A DNA stretch of 64,000 nt from contig NC_091292.1 in assembly GCF_038502225.1 (NCBI RefSeq), forward strand, positions 101,537,539 through 101,601,538. The letters are read 5' to 3'. Of the stretch, positions 45,677 to 58,800 are shown one piece after another. The position numbers were made by a program, and so were the translations under genes. Position 1 is the first letter of the stretch. The number at the start of each line of letters is the position of its first letter. Origin of the DNA: Cherax quadricarinatus (taxonomy: Eukaryota; Arthropoda; Malacostraca; Decapoda; Parastacidae). The notes under the pieces were generated by a model, which was not told the DNA's origin, made no database searches, and saw only the letters and a program-made list of their open reading frames with translations.

Positions 45677-46295
45677 CTGCTGAATTTGTCGAAGGAATAC
45701 ATGGGATATTAACTGAATTTTCAGCACAGGACTCAGTAATGCTGACGTTTATTGCAGAACAAGACTATTAAACATTTCGCTCGCACGTTTCGCCCACACA
45801 TTTCAACGGGAATATATTATTGTAGCCATGACTATGCACGTCTTTATTCCAACCCACCGACGTACTGATCTTACCAGCACCTCAATCTACCTGTAGTCCT
45901 ATCTACATAAATAATATATAATCTACAGTGTTTAATTTATAAGTATCAAGTTTATAAGTGTCACCCAGACCGGGGAAAGTGACAGAAAATGGAGTATAAA
46001 TGCCAGAATTATTCCAATCAAAGGGGATTGAATTCTCCAAAACTACATGCCAGTATCCTCCAGGGAATTACATACGTTGAGGAGCATCGGATTTATACCA
46101 ATGATGGGATTCGATCCTGTCTTTTATCACAGTAATTTCAGTAAATACAAGAGATTTAATGACATAGTTGTGTTTCGGTGCGTTAAAGAGAGTGGATCGC
46201 TGTAGCTAAAGAGTTTTATGTCATTAGGAGTCTTATAGACGTAATCCCTCATGATCAAGGTTTAACCAAGAATAGAATAAGAGCTTACAAAGGTG
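45677..46295. other. AT-rich unique spacer
   Basis: No gene recognised. CATTTCGCTCGCACGTTTCG near 45773 faintly recalls the hairpin-family arm. Confidence 0.4.
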
Positions 46296-46450
46296 TGCCA
46301 TCGTCAGTGGCAGTGCCATCGTCAGTAGCAGTGCCATCGTCAGTAGCAGTGCCATCGTCAGTAGCAGTGCCATCGTCAGTGGCAGTGCCATCGTCAGTAG
46401 CAGTGCCATCGTCAGTAGCAGTGCTATCGTCAGTGGCAGTGCTATCGTCT
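46296..46450. repeat. 18-bp minisatellite
   Basis: About nine copies of TGCCATCGTCAGTAGCAG with GTGGCAG and TGCTATCG variants. Confidence 0.9.
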
Positions 46451-47054
46451 ATGTGAGAATATTGCTGTCAGCGATATTCTAACAGTTACAATCTTGCAAT
46501 CTTTGGATGCTATCTGGTGGCTAGAGAATGCCTCTTCTGGTAGGCTTCAAACTTATCACTGGTATGTTTTGGTCGGTGTCAGCTTAGTATTGTTGTTACT
46601 GGGCTGAAGAGTTGTCACTTTGATCAAACAAGTTGTTGTATAGATTTCTATTCAATAACTTGAGAATGCCTCTTGTGATCGGCTTCAAACCTTCCATACC
46701 GTCCATCACCTAGAGGACGGTTCGATTAAATTTTGGATTGCGAAGGTGCCAATTTGCTCATTAAAAAATAGGGTAAATTTATATACTGGTTTTAATGTCA
46801 CTTCTGAACAGTTGTTAAATTAGAATGTTTATCTCGGCATATCGATCCCCGAGATAACCAGAGAATGCTACTTCTGGCACATTAGTTTCAATGTGATATC
46901 ATGTGTCTCTCAAGTGACTTCAGCTCTTCACTGATGATACTTAACTGAGTTAAGTAGAGGAGGCTGGGCTTAAGGGACGTGGGGATACTCATCTTGGATC
47001 TCTCAGCGACTAAGATTTGTATACTATCCTGCTTATTCTCTTTCGTTAATCTTT
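46451..47054. other. AT-rich spacer with a thrice-repeated word
   Basis: AGAGAATGCCTCTTCTGGTA followed by GGCTTCAAAC occurs at about 46522 and recurs, diverged, at about 46664 and 46860, a dispersed repeat of unknown kind. AGAATATTGCT, three bases, AGCGATATTCT at 46456-46480 forms a near-perfect hairpin. No gene recognised. Confidence 0.45.
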
Positions 47055-47345
47055 CTTCTTCGTATATCGATTGGTAGCGCACTCGAGCTCACACACTGAG
47101 GTCCAGGGGTCGGTTCCCGGTACGGCTGGAAGCATTGCGACGTGTTTCCATAGACACCTTCTGTCCATGTTCACCCATCGGTAAAATACCTGGGTGTTAG
47201 TCGACTGGTGTGGGACGCATCCTGGGGACAAAATTAACCTAATTTGCCCGAAATGGTCTACATAACAAGGGGCTTTCTATATAGTAATATGTTATTGCTG
47301 TCAGCTATGGTCTGTATACCTTGAACATGAAGCTGTGGAAACAAA
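47055..47345 (+). mobile_element. tRNA-derived SINE, second copy
   Basis: The tRNA-like head has box A TTGGTAGCGCACTCGA (about 47069) and box B GGTCGGTTCCC (47108-47118). The body has CTGGGTGTTAGTCGACTGGT as in the 8067-8361 copy. The 3' part has GGGGCTTTCTATATAGTAAT, and the copy ends in a degenerate AACAAAGATTATG. The 3' half differs from the 8067 copy, so it represents a different subfamily. No protein is encoded. Confidence 0.85.
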
Positions 47346-47599
47346 GATTATGATAATTATTCTCCACTGTTCCTTCTCACCCCTTTCTGTACAGTCTTAA
47401 TTCCCGCTTCCTTGTTTTTCTCCTGCCTCCTTTCCCCAATTTCTTGCTTCTTTTCCCCTTCTCTTGCTTCCTTTGCTATCCTCTTGCCTCTTTTCTCCCT
47501 CCCACCACCACCAGCCTGGTGTGGTAAACATTTCTCTCACGTCTGATAGGTTGGAACTACTGACTCACCAAGCAAAGTGCTTGGGAATGGTAGTAGTGG
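47346..47599. other. Pyrimidine-rich spacer
   Basis: C/T-rich (CCTTCTCTTGCTTCCTTT type). No gene seen. Confidence 0.4.
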
Positions 47600-47825
47600 T
47601 GGTCAGAGTGGGGACAGTGGTGATAGTGGTGCTGGTAGGGGTGATGGTATTAATGGTATTGGTGGTATTAATGTTGTTGGTATTAGTGTTGATGGTGATG
47701 GTATTAATGGTGTTGGTATTAATGGTGTTGCTATTAATGGTGTTGATGGTGATGGTATTAATGGTGTTGGTATTAATGGTGTTGATATTAATGATGGTAG
47801 TGTTATTAATGGTAGTGCTGTTTCT
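47600..47825. repeat. Imperfect GGTGTTGGTATTAAT tract
   Basis: Degenerate copies of a 15-bp word GGTGTTGGTATTAAT mixed with GGTGATGGT. Both strands are open with low-complexity translations. Confidence 0.85.
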
Positions 47826-47997
47826 CCAGTGACTACAATAACTACCACCGTCAACACCATTACCAACTTCCTGTGGGCTCGTTACACCGTTTCCGGCCTC
47901 ACAATTACTTTCTAATCTAGTTAACAAGGTAATTATCCGATTATTTGCTCCACTTACTCCTTTCTTCCTATTTCGGAATTCCCTTTGTCATCTATGT

Positions 47998-48112
47998 AGG
48001 AGGGAGAGAAGGGAGGTGGAAGGGAGAGAAGGGAGGTGGAAGGGAGAGAAGGGAGGTGGAAGGGAGAGAAGGGAGGTGGAAGAGTGAGAACGGAGGTGGA
48101 AGGGTGAGAAGG
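47998..48112. repeat. 20-bp minisatellite
   Basis: About six copies of AGGGAGAGAAGGGAGGTGGA. Confidence 0.9.
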
Positions 48113-48213
48113 GGTCGTAGAATATGGATGGATATTTTAGTACAAATATGCATTGGTGTACTTGTGCTCACTGCTAAATAACGTACATCTATGTACGTGA
48201 CCAAGTACACTAT

Positions 48214-48216
<3 letters not shown>

Positions 48217-48282
<66 letters not shown>
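48217..48282. repeat. (CA)n microsatellite
   Basis: (CA)n on the 5' side of LINE copy A. Confidence 0.95.
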
Positions 48283-48287
<5 letters not shown>

Positions 48288-51137
48288 AGAACAGAAGTTG
48301 AAGGTTTGGTACACAAATGCAGATGGATTAACGAATAAACATGAGGAATGGCAAGAAAGAATCAATGAGAAGTCCCCAGACATCATAGCAGTTACAGAAA
48401 CAAAACTCACGGAGACAATAACAGATGCAATCTTCCCACCAGGATACCAGATCATGAGGAAAGATAGAATGGGCAGAGGGGGAGGCGGGGTTGCTCTGCT
48501 CGTAAAAAACAGATGAAAATTCGAGAAAATGGAAGGCATAGATGAGACGGGAGAAAGAGACTACATAGTAGGTACACTTCAGTCTGGGGAACACAAGGTG
48601 GTCATTGCAGTGATGTATAATCCACCACACAACTGCAGGAGGCCAAGAGAGGAATATGAAGAGAGCAACAGAGCAATGGTGAACACACTTGCTGAGGTGG
48701 CAAGAAGAGCTCACTCCAGCAGAGCAAAGTTGCTGGTTATGGGGGATTTCAACCACAGGGAGATTGACTGGGAAAACCTGGAGCCACATGGGGGTCCCGA
48801 AACATGGAGACCCAAGATGTTGGACGTGGTGCTGGAAAACCTCATGCACCAACATGTTAAGGACACTACCAGAGTGAGAGGGGAGGATGAACCAGCAAGA
48901 TTGGACCTTGTGTTCACCCTGGGCAGCTCAGACATTGAGGACATCAAGTATGAGAGTCCACGTTGTTCTGTGCTTTGAATACATAGTAGAGCTGCAAGTG
49001 GAGAGAATAACAGGAGTTGAATGGGAAAAACCTGACTATAAAAGAGGGGACTACATAGGGTTGAAGAACTTCCTGCAGGAGGTCCAGTGGGACAGAGAAC
49101 TGGCAGGAAAGCCAGTAAACGAAATGATGGAATATGTAACAACAAAATGCAAGGAGGCAGTGGAAAGGTTTATTCCCAAGGGCAAGAGAAACAACGGGAA
49201 GACCAGAAGGAGCCCCTGGTTTACCCGAAGGTGTAAGGAGGCAAAAACAAAGTGCAATAGAGAATGGAAAAAAGTACAGAAGGCAGAGAACACACGAAAA
49301 TAGGGAGATCAGTCGCAGAGCCAGGAACGAGTACACACAGGTAAGGAGGGAGGCCCAGCGACAGTATGAAAATGACATAGCATCGAGAATCAAGACTGAC
49401 CCGAAACTGTTGTATAGCCACATCAGGAGGAAGACAACAGTCAAAGACCAGGTGATCAGATTAAGGAGAGAAGGTGGAGAACTCACAAGAAATGATCAGG
49501 AGGTATGTGAGGAGCTGAACAGGAGATTTAAGGAACTTTTTACAGTAGAGACAGGAAGGGCTGTGGGAATACAGCACAGAAGGGAGCATCAAGAGGGAAT
49601 ATACCAACAAGTGTTGGATGACATACGAGGAGGTGAAGCAGCTCCTAAGTGACCTTGATACCTCAAAGGCGATGGGACCGGACATCTCCCCATGGGTCCT
49701 TAGAGAAGGAGCAGAGATGCTGTGCGTGCCTCTAACCACAATCTTCAACACATCCCTTGAAACTGGGCAACTACCTGAGAAATGGAAGACAGCAAATGTA
49801 ATCCCCATATTTAAGAAAGGAAACAGAAACGAGGCGCTAAACTACAGACCTGTGTCTCTGACACGTATTGTGTGTAAAGTCATGGAGAAGATTATCAGGA
49901 GCAGAGTGGTCGAACACCTGGAAAGGAACAAGATTATAAATGAAAACCAGCATGGGTTCATGGAAGGCAAATAATCTTGTATCACAAACCTCCTGGAGTT
50001 TTATGACAAGGTAACAGAAGTAAGACACGAGAGAGAGGGGTGGGTAGATTGCGTTTTACTAGACTGCAGGAAGGCCTTTGACACAGTTGCCCACAAGAGA
50101 TTAGTGCAGAAGCTGGAGGATCAGGCGCATGTAACAGGGAGGGCACTGCAATGGATCAGGGAATACCTGACAGGGAGGCAGCAACGAGTCATGGTACGTG
50201 AAGAGGTATTACAGTGGGCGCCTGTGACGAGCGGGGTCCCACAGGGGTCAGTTCTAGGACCAGTGCTATTTTTGATATATGTGAACGACATAATGGAAGG
50301 AATAGACTCTGAAGTGTCTCTATTCGCAGATGATGTGAAGTTGATGAGAAGAATTAAATCGGATGAGGATGAGGCAGGACTGCAAAGAGACCTGGACAGG
50401 CTGGACATGTGGTCCAGTAACTGGCTTCTCGAATTCAATCCTGGCAAATGCAAAGTCATGAAGATTGGGGAGGGGCAAAGAAGACCGCAGACAGAGTATA
50501 GGCTAGGTGGACAAAGACTACAGACCTCACTCAGGGAGAAAGACCTTGGGGTGACCATAACACCGAGCACATCATCGGAGGCACACATCAACCAAATAAC
50601 TGCTGCAGCATACGGGCGCCTGGCAAACCTGAGAATAGCGTTCCGATACCTTAATAAGGAATCGTTCAAGACACTGTACACTGTGTATGTTAGGCCCATA
50701 CTGGAGTATGCAGCACCAGTCTGGAACCCACACCTGGTCAAGCACGTCAAGAAGTTAGAGAAAGTACAAAGGTTTGCAACAAGGCTAGTCCCAGAGCTCA
50801 GGGGAATGTCGTACGAGGAAAGGTTGAGGGAAATCGGACTGACGACACTGGAGGACAGAAGGGTCAGGGGAGACATGATAACGACATACAAGATGCTGCG
50901 GGGAATAGACAAGGTGGACAGAGATAGGATGTTCCAGAGAGGGGACACAGGAACAAGGTGTCACAACTGGAAGCTGAAGACTCAGACGAGTCACAGGACG
51001 TTAGGAAGTATTTCTTCAGTCATAGAGTCGTCAGGAAGTGGAATAGTCTAGCAAGTGAAGTAGTGGAGGCAGGAACCATACATAGTTTTAAGAAGAGGTA
51101 TGATACAGCTCAGGAAGCAGAGAGAGAGAGGACCTAG
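48283..51137 (+). pseudogene. LINE ORF2 (APE endonuclease + RT), multiply broken (copy A)
   Basis: Endonuclease: LKVWYTNADGLTNK (catalytic Asn), VTETKL (Glu), MYNPPHN and MGDFNHREIDWE. A TGA at 48514-48516 interrupts it. Near 48960 a deletion shifts the frame and removes the segment where the final SDH catalytic motif should lie. A second frameshift lies near 49290. RT: AMGPDISPWVL, NYRPVSLTRIV and HGFMEGK, then an in-frame TAA at 49972-49974; LDCRKAFDTVAH, SGVPQGSVLGP and SLFADDVKLM (FADD intact). A one-base loss near 50998 (relative to copies B and C) shifts the C-terminal KYFFSHRVV region. The stop is at 51135-51137. The clade is CR1/L2-like by RT motifs. Confidence 0.9.
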
Positions 51138-51214
51138 TAGCGATCAGTGAAGAGGCGGGGCCAGGAGCTGAGTCTCGATCCCTGCAACCACAATTAGGTG
51201 AGTACAATTAGGTG

Positions 51215-51217
<3 letters not shown>
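48283..51217 (+). mobile_element. CA-targeting LINE, copy A (longest)
   Basis: Almost all of ORF2 plus the 3' UTR, bracketed by (CA)n on both sides. It begins at the first beta strand of the endonuclease domain. The 3' UTR (51138-51217) reads GAGGCGGGGCCAGGAGCTGA, then two copies of ACAATTAGGTGAGT that run into (CA)n. Confidence 0.93.

Positions 51218-51284
<67 letters not shown>
51218..51284. repeat. (CA)n microsatellite
   Basis: (CA)n on the 3' side of LINE copy A. Confidence 0.95.
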
Positions 51285-51287
<3 letters not shown>

Positions 51288-52668
51288 GCTTATAAATCTA
51301 AATATAAAACACAAACATGAAATATAACCCGAGTCAAACAAGGACAATTAAAACACATTGAAAATGAATGGAAACTAGGAAATATATAAGAGTACCAAAG
51401 TTGTTCCCGCCAGAGGCACAGAACAACCCGTAGATGTGTAGTCTGATCCACTGTCGTTCAGTGTCACGTAAACAGACTCGCCAGGGAAGACAGAAACAGA
51501 AGGTTCGCTCACTTCAGAGTGACCACTTCAAGGGGTGGTCACCCGTGGAGGAAAAGGTCTGAGGCGTGATGGGCCTAAGTCATCACTATTCAAGAAATCT
51601 TAACATGACTGTAAACCATACACGGTTCGCGTAAGGCTCAAGCTCATGAGTTAGAGCCCCACCCGTTCCGTGGTTTGCCATCGGGATATAGAACAGGTGC
51701 AGCCCTGAGGGAACTGTTAGTGAGGCTGGCACTAGCTAGTTGTCTCAGACAAGACAGACACTGCTCCCACAGTAACACACATACCAGGGAACTGACTTCC
51801 ACGATTACAATACGAGAAGAGAAATTAGGTCATCGACTGCTTTGCGAAAGTCAAGCAGTTTGTGCAGCCCCTCGAAGTTTAACCGAGCTGGTCACAACAC
51901 TCGGGTTAGGGAAGGTCAAACAAGTGTTTCAACACTCCGACAACCTATACCACCGTCATACTTTACATGCACATAAAATGGCGTACATATAAGTGAACGT
52001 TCACTCTCCACACATAGGTATTACATACGTAACGTTGCCAGTAACGCTGCAGTGACAAACCTGTTAAACAAGGCAGGTGACACCACCAGTTGGCCAGCAA
52101 CTCAAAATACGTAATTTACAAGAGACTAAAAACAATTTTTTCTTTAACAACTGCTAAACCACTATAGATTATAAAATTTCTTCAAACCCAAGTAAAACTT
52201 TTCAATTAAGAAAGATTCAAAATATACAAATGTATAACTACTCCCTTAATAACTGGCCTAATAAGAATGTCTGATCCTACTGTATGTGTTCCCCAGTACA
52301 ATAGTAAAGAAATTTAATGACGTAAATGATAGCACTCGGTACACTCATACTGGAAATTAATAAAGTTACGAGTATATAAAATAAAACAGAGTTTACACGT
52401 GATAGGTTTAGGTGGACTGTGACGATACGGCCCATAAAAGCGGCTAATTAAGTGTCATTAAGTGATGTAAGCAGAACGAGTGTGTAGGGGAGCACGGGGG
52501 GGTGTAAGTGTGAGGGGTGACTTGGAGTGTATTTGTAACACTTAAGAAGTCTATCTCCACCGTGATCTACAGCGGCCTGAACAGAACTCTACCGAAGTGA
52601 GAATGACTTACTGTCTGACAAAAGTGAATATTTATCTCACTAAAGTCACCATGTTTGCTACCACCTTT
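51285..52668. other. Unique spacer
   Basis: No gene recognised. 51625-51680 (GGCTCAAGCTCATGAGTTAG, then CCCCACCCGTTCCGTGG) may be a decayed SINE-like sequence, from recall only. The rest is AT-rich. Confidence 0.4.
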
Positions 52669-52990
52669 CTGCTGGTGCTCCACCACCTTCCTGCTGCTGC
52701 TCCACCACCTTCCTGCTGCTGCTCCACCACCTTCCTGCTGCTGCTCCACCACCTTCCTGCTGCTGCTCCACCACCTTCCTGCTGCTGCTGCTCCACCACC
52801 TTCCTGCTGCTGCTCCGCCACCTTCCTGCTGGTGCTGCTTCAACACCTTCCTGCTGCTGCTCCACCACCTTCCTGCTGCTGCTACTCCACTACCTTCCTG
52901 CTGGTGCTCCACCACCTTCCTGCTGCTGCTGCTCCACCACCTTCCTGCTGGTGCTCCACCACCTTCCTGCTGCTGCTGCTCCACCACCTG
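52669..52990. repeat. 22-bp minisatellite
   Basis: About 14 copies of a 22-bp unit containing CCACCACCTTCCTGCTGCTG, with 25-bp units gaining an extra CTG and some CTGGTG variants. Open frames on both strands run through it. Confidence 0.92.
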
Positions 52991-53350
52991 CCTCTCAGGA
53001 CGACAACACTGAAGACACTTCTCTGGAAGGCTCAGGACCTGAGGAACGAAGGTCGTCAACGGTCCTATCAGATCCAAACACAGCAGGTACAGGAGGCAGC
53101 CTTCAGGAAGACACACCCAGACGAATCAACCGCCAGATAGAGATCAACTGCCTGCTCACCCAAACACAGTCCCACTAATGTGCGCAACTATCAGCCTATC
53201 AGAACCTGGCTTTTGCCGAATGGCTGCCCAATAAAAACCAGGAAACAAAACATGGAGTCAGCCACACTACAGAACAACTCAAAGAATCACAAGGAACTAG
53301 TTAACACAATCAACTTTTAAACATATCATGAAAAGGATAATTTACTGAAG
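52991..53350. other. Spacer
   Basis: An open frame leaves the array and continues 60 codons (ASQDDNTEDTSLEGSGPEER to QTQSH at 53178). It is hydrophilic with no domain, and I cannot support it as a gene. No other feature seen. Confidence 0.35.
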
Positions 53351-53362
53351 TATAATACTTGT

Positions 53363-53637
53363 TGAAGATTGAGACACTTATGCAGCATATGGGAATCTTT
53401 ATTCAGGAAACGTTTCGCCACACAGTGGCTTCATCAGTCCAATACAAAGAGGAAGGCGTAAGGAGAGGAGGAGAATGAGGTAATCAGTCCCTCATTCTCC
53501 TCCTCTCCTTACGCCTTCCTCTTTGTATTGGACTGATGAAGCCACTGTGTGGCGAAACGTTTCCTGAATAAAGATTCCCATATGCTGCATAAGTGTCTCA
53601 ATCTTCAACTTGTCGGCTTTTCAAACCATTCATCACA
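53363..53637 (+). mobile_element. Hairpin-family element with perfect 120-bp arms
   Basis: Left arm 53361-53480 and right arm 53490-53609 are exact reverse complements around a 9-base loop (TAATCAGTC). The arms contain GGAAACGTTTCGCCACACAG and, inside, CAGTCCAATACAAAGAGGAA. A tail CTTGTCGGCTTTTCAAACCA follows the right arm. TATAATACTTGT at 53351-53362 and 53638-53649 is a 12-bp target duplication. The outermost two bases of the left arm overlap the duplication. The right arm holds an AATAAA word. No coding capacity. Confidence 0.93.
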
Positions 53638-53649
53638 TATAATACTTGT

Positions 53650-53945
53650 GTTTTCTCGAGTTACGTAAAATACTTGCATGTCTATCGAGGAGCTTGATCA
53701 TACCATGTTTCACTCTGTGTAGAGCTTCATCACGCCATTTTCGCTCTATATAGAGCCGCATTTTGAAGATAGAACATTACAAATATTCATGTGTATATTC
53801 GTGAAGAAGAGCCAAACCCGCAGGGGTTAAATAGAACAGGCAGAATGGGAGTTAATCAGGTCTGATCCGAGGAACAAACAAAAATGGGGGTGAAGGGGCA
53901 GCTCCGATTCCTCGGAGCAAGAACCTTTTATCAGCATCACTAGAA
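53650..53945. other. Spacer
   Basis: No gene recognised. CACGCCATTTTCGCTCTATA and a diverged second copy lie near 53690-53765. Confidence 0.4.
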
Positions 53946-54016
53946 TCACACATTCACACAGACACAGACACAGACACACACAGACACAGACACAGACACA
54001 CAGACACAGACACACA

Positions 54017-54046
<30 letters not shown>
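53946..54046. repeat. (CA)n / (CACAGA)n tract
   Basis: CACAGA hexamers pass into pure (CA)n, immediately 5' of LINE copy B. Confidence 0.9.
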
Positions 54047-54049
<3 letters not shown>

Positions 54050-54736
54050 AGGGAGAAAGACCTTGGGGTGACCATAACACCGAGCACATCACCGGAGGCA
54101 CACATCAACCAAATAACCGCTGCAGCATACGGGCGCCTGGCAAACCTGAGAATAGCGTTCCGATACCTTAATAAGGAATCGTTCAAGACACTGTACACTG
54201 TGTATGTTAGGCCCATACTGGAGTATGCAGCACCAGTCTGGAACCCACACCTGGTCAAGCACGTCAAGAAGTTAGAGAAAGTACAAAGGTTTGCAACAAG
54301 GCTAGTCCCAGAGCTCAAGGGAATGTCATACGAGGAAAGGTTAAGGGAAATCGGACTGACGACATTGGAGGACAGAAGGGTCAGGGGAGACATGATAACG
54401 ACATACAAGATACTGCGGGGAATAGACAAGGTGGACAGAGATAGGATGTTCCAGAGAGGGGACACAGGGACAAGGGGTCACAACTGGAAGCTGAAGACTC
54501 AGACGAGTCACAGGGACGTTAGGAAGTATTTCTTCAGTCATAGAGTTGTCAGCAAGTGGAATAGCCTAGCAAGTGAAGTAGTGAAGGCAGGAACCATACA
54601 TAGTTTTAAGAAGAGGTATGACAAAGCTCAGGAAGCAGAGAGAGAGAGGATCCAGTAGCGATCAGTGAAGAGGCGGGGCCAGGAGCTGAGTCTCGACCCC
54701 TGCAACCACAATTAGGTGAGTACAATTAGGTGAGTA
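54047..54736 (+). mobile_element. CA-targeting LINE, copy B
   Basis: A 5'-truncated copy that starts at the RT thumb (CTCAGGGAGAAAGACC) and ends in the ATTAGGTGAGTAC tail. It contains an open frame of about 200 codons to the stop at 54656-54658: EKDLGVTITP, EYAAPVWNPHLVKHV, LKGMSYEERLREIGL, RGDMITTYKILRG, KYFFSHRVVSKWN and ERIQ. No catalytic motif is present. Confidence 0.92.
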
Positions 54737-54750
54737 CACACACACACACA

Positions 54751-54818
<68 letters not shown>
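54737..54818. repeat. (CA)n microsatellite
   Basis: (CA)n between LINE copies B and C. Confidence 0.95.
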
Positions 54819-54821
<3 letters not shown>

Positions 54822-55363
54822 TACACTGTGTATGTTAGGCCCATACTGGAGTATGCAGCACCAATCTGGAACCCACACCTGGTCAAGCACGTCAAGAAGT
54901 TAGAGAAAGTACAAAGGTTTGCAACAAGGCTAGTCCCAGAGCTCAAGGGAATGTCGTACGAGGAAAGGTTAAGGGAAATCGGACTGACGACACTGGAGGA
55001 CAGAAGGGTCAGGGGAGACATGATAACGACATACAAGATACTGCGGGGAATAGACAAGGTGGACAGAGATAGGATGTTCCAGAGAGGGGACACAGGGACA
55101 AGGGGTCACAACTGGAAGCTGAAGACTCAGACGAGTCACAGGGACGTTAGGAAGTATTTGTTCAGTCATAGAGTTGTCAGCAAGTGGAATAGCCTAGCAA
55201 GTGAAGTAGTGGAAGCAGGAACCATACATAGTTTTAAGAAGAGGTATGACAAAGCTCAGGAAGCAAAGAGAGAGAGGATCCAGTAGCGATCAGTGAAGAG
55301 GCGGGGCCAGGAGCTGAGTCTCGACCCCTGCAACCACAATTAGGTGAGTACAATTAGGTGAGT
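54819..55363 (+). mobile_element. CA-targeting LINE, copy C
   Basis: Shorter 5'-truncated copy starting at CTGTACACTGTGTATGTTAG, 98-99% identical to copy B by eye, including the shared LKGMSYEE and ERIQ endings. The open frame ends at 55284-55286. It may be a tandem duplicate of B with its CA flank rather than a separate insertion. Confidence 0.92.

Positions 55364-55451
<88 letters not shown>
55364..55451. repeat. (CA)n microsatellite
   Basis: (CA)n between LINE copies C and D. Confidence 0.95.
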
Positions 55452-56666
<1,215 letters not shown>

Positions 56667-56856
56667 GGGACGACACACAAGTATCCTCCAGCTCTCCGAC
56701 AACACTATATTTCCTGGCGACTTGATGTACCAACTTTGGTGGTCATAAATTACCAGAAAGTTTGATAATTAGTGTTCAGTGAGGAAGCTCGGACAACACA
56801 ACTCCAAAAATGTTTGTTATTAGTTGAAGGTGTCTTGATGATGCCTTTCTTAGTGT

Positions 56857-57474
56857 AGTGTGTATCCCTGTTATGTAGTGTGTATCCCTGTTATGTAGTG
56901 TGTATCCCTGTTATGTAGTGTGTATCCTTGTTATGTAGTGTGTATCCCTGTTATGTAGTGTGTATCCCTGTTATGTAGTGTGTATCCCTGTTATGTAGTG
57001 TGTATCCCTGTTATGTAGTGTGTATCCTTGTTATGTAGTGTGTATCCTTGTTATGTAGGGTGTATCCTTGTTATGTAGTGTGTATCCTTGTTATGTAGTG
57101 TGTATCCCTGTTATGTAGTGTGTATCCCTGTTATGTAGTGTGTATCCCTGTTATGTAGTGTGTATCCCTGTTATGTAGTGTGTATCCCTGTTATGTAGTG
57201 TGTATCCTTGTTATGTAGTGTGTATCCTTGTTATGTAGTGTGTATCCTTGTTATGTAGTGTGTATCCTTGTTATGTAGTGTGTATCCTTGTTATGTAGTG
57301 TGTATCCTTGTTATGCAGTGTGTATCCCTGTTATGTAGGGTGTATCCCTGTTATGTAGTGTGTATCCCTGTTATGTAGTGTGTATCCCTGTTATGTAGTG
57401 TGTATCCCTGTTATGTAGTGTGTATCCCTGTTATGTAGTGTGTATCCCTGTTATGTAGTGTGTATCCCTGTTAT
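56857..57474. repeat. 20-bp minisatellite
   Basis: About 31 copies of TAGTGTGTATCCCTGTTATG. CCTTG and CCCTG variants occur in blocks of consecutive units (for example CCTTG at about 57200-57310), indicating local spread of variants. Confidence 0.95.
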
Positions 57475-57736
57475 ACCCCACAGAGTTAAGTACACTCGGC
57501 AGATTGAGGTAGTGAATAAAACGGCTTCAAGACGAACGAAATCTTGGAATTCCTCTTTGTTAGAAGCCTTATTTATATTCTTCACCTTCCACACCGTTTT
57601 TTGGGGAGTGAAAGACTTCCACTCCATTATTTTTGGGAGACAAAAGACTTCATATATATTAATACAAGAAATTTAGAGAGCACATTATAAAATAAGTTGT
57701 GTGTAGGTGGAATATTGTGTGCAATACGACTCATCA
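57475..57736. other. Spacer
   Basis: No feature recognised. Confidence 0.4.
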
Positions 57737-57748
57737 CACACACACGCA

Positions 57749-57846
<98 letters not shown>
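57737..57846. repeat. (CA)n microsatellite
   Basis: (CA)n with GCA and TACA interruptions. Confidence 0.92.
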
Positions 57847-58440
57847 TACATGCACGTGTTTTACAATCAAATAACTGAAACCAAACGGGAGTTTGGGAAC
57901 TTTGTTTTGTACGAGCTGTGAGTGTAACAATGTGTAAGCGACCCACTGGAGTGTGGCTTCCCACTCTCTCTACAAAACAAATTGGTTCGTTCCTCTTGTA
58001 AATAGAGACGTGGGAGCGGTACAGCTGCTGTAGTCAGTGCTTGATCACCACTACACCTGTAACCGGACACCAACACACTAATACAACTACGGGTTTAACA
58101 ACCACCGGATCTATAACCGGAGAGAGTTGAGAGCGCTATGGACATGTTTTAACTACCAATGTCCCCAGCGTAGCTGTGTAGGAGGATGGCCGGGGATACC
58201 ACCTGGATAGGAGATAAATAGCGCAGATTTAATAACGTAATTCCAAGTAGCGTGCTGGGCCTTTTAACTAAAGTATTGGTCGAGCGAAGCCACCAGCAGG
58301 TGTCCTGTCCTCCCTCCCATCCTTCCTGGTACACCAGGGCAGGGAGAAGAAAAGAGGAGGAAAGGGAAGAGAAGAGATGGGGAGGGAAGGGAACTGGAGG
58401 GTAATGTAAGAGGTGAAGCAGGAAAACACACAGCAGTGTC
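57847..58440. other. Unique spacer
   Basis: No gene, RNA or array recognised. 58330-58400 is A/G-rich. Confidence 0.4.
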
Positions 58441-58800
58441 TAAGTGATCAGGTGAGTTCTTGATCCATGGAGTGACCAGGTGGGTTCTTGATCCATGGAG
58501 TGACCAGGTGACTTTTTGATCCATGGAGTGACCAGGTGGTTTCTTGATCCATGGAGCGACCAGATGGTTTCTTGGTCCATGGAGTGGGCAGGTGGCTTCT
58601 TGATCCATGGAGCGACCAGGTGGTTTCTTGATCCATGGAGCGACCAAGTGGCTTCTTGATCCATGGAGTGACCAGGTGGGTTCTTGATCCATGGAGTGAC
58701 CAAGTGGCTTCTCGATCCATGGAGTGACCAAGTGGCTTCTTGATCCATGGAGTGACCAAGTGGCTTCTTGATCCATGGAATGACCAGGTGGCATCTTGGT
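58441..58800. repeat. 27-bp minisatellite
   Basis: About 13 copies of a 27-bp unit containing TTCTTGATCCATGGAGTGAC and CAGGTGG. NcoI-type CCATGG occurs in each unit. Three minus frames are open, an artefact of the nine-codon period. Confidence 0.93.
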
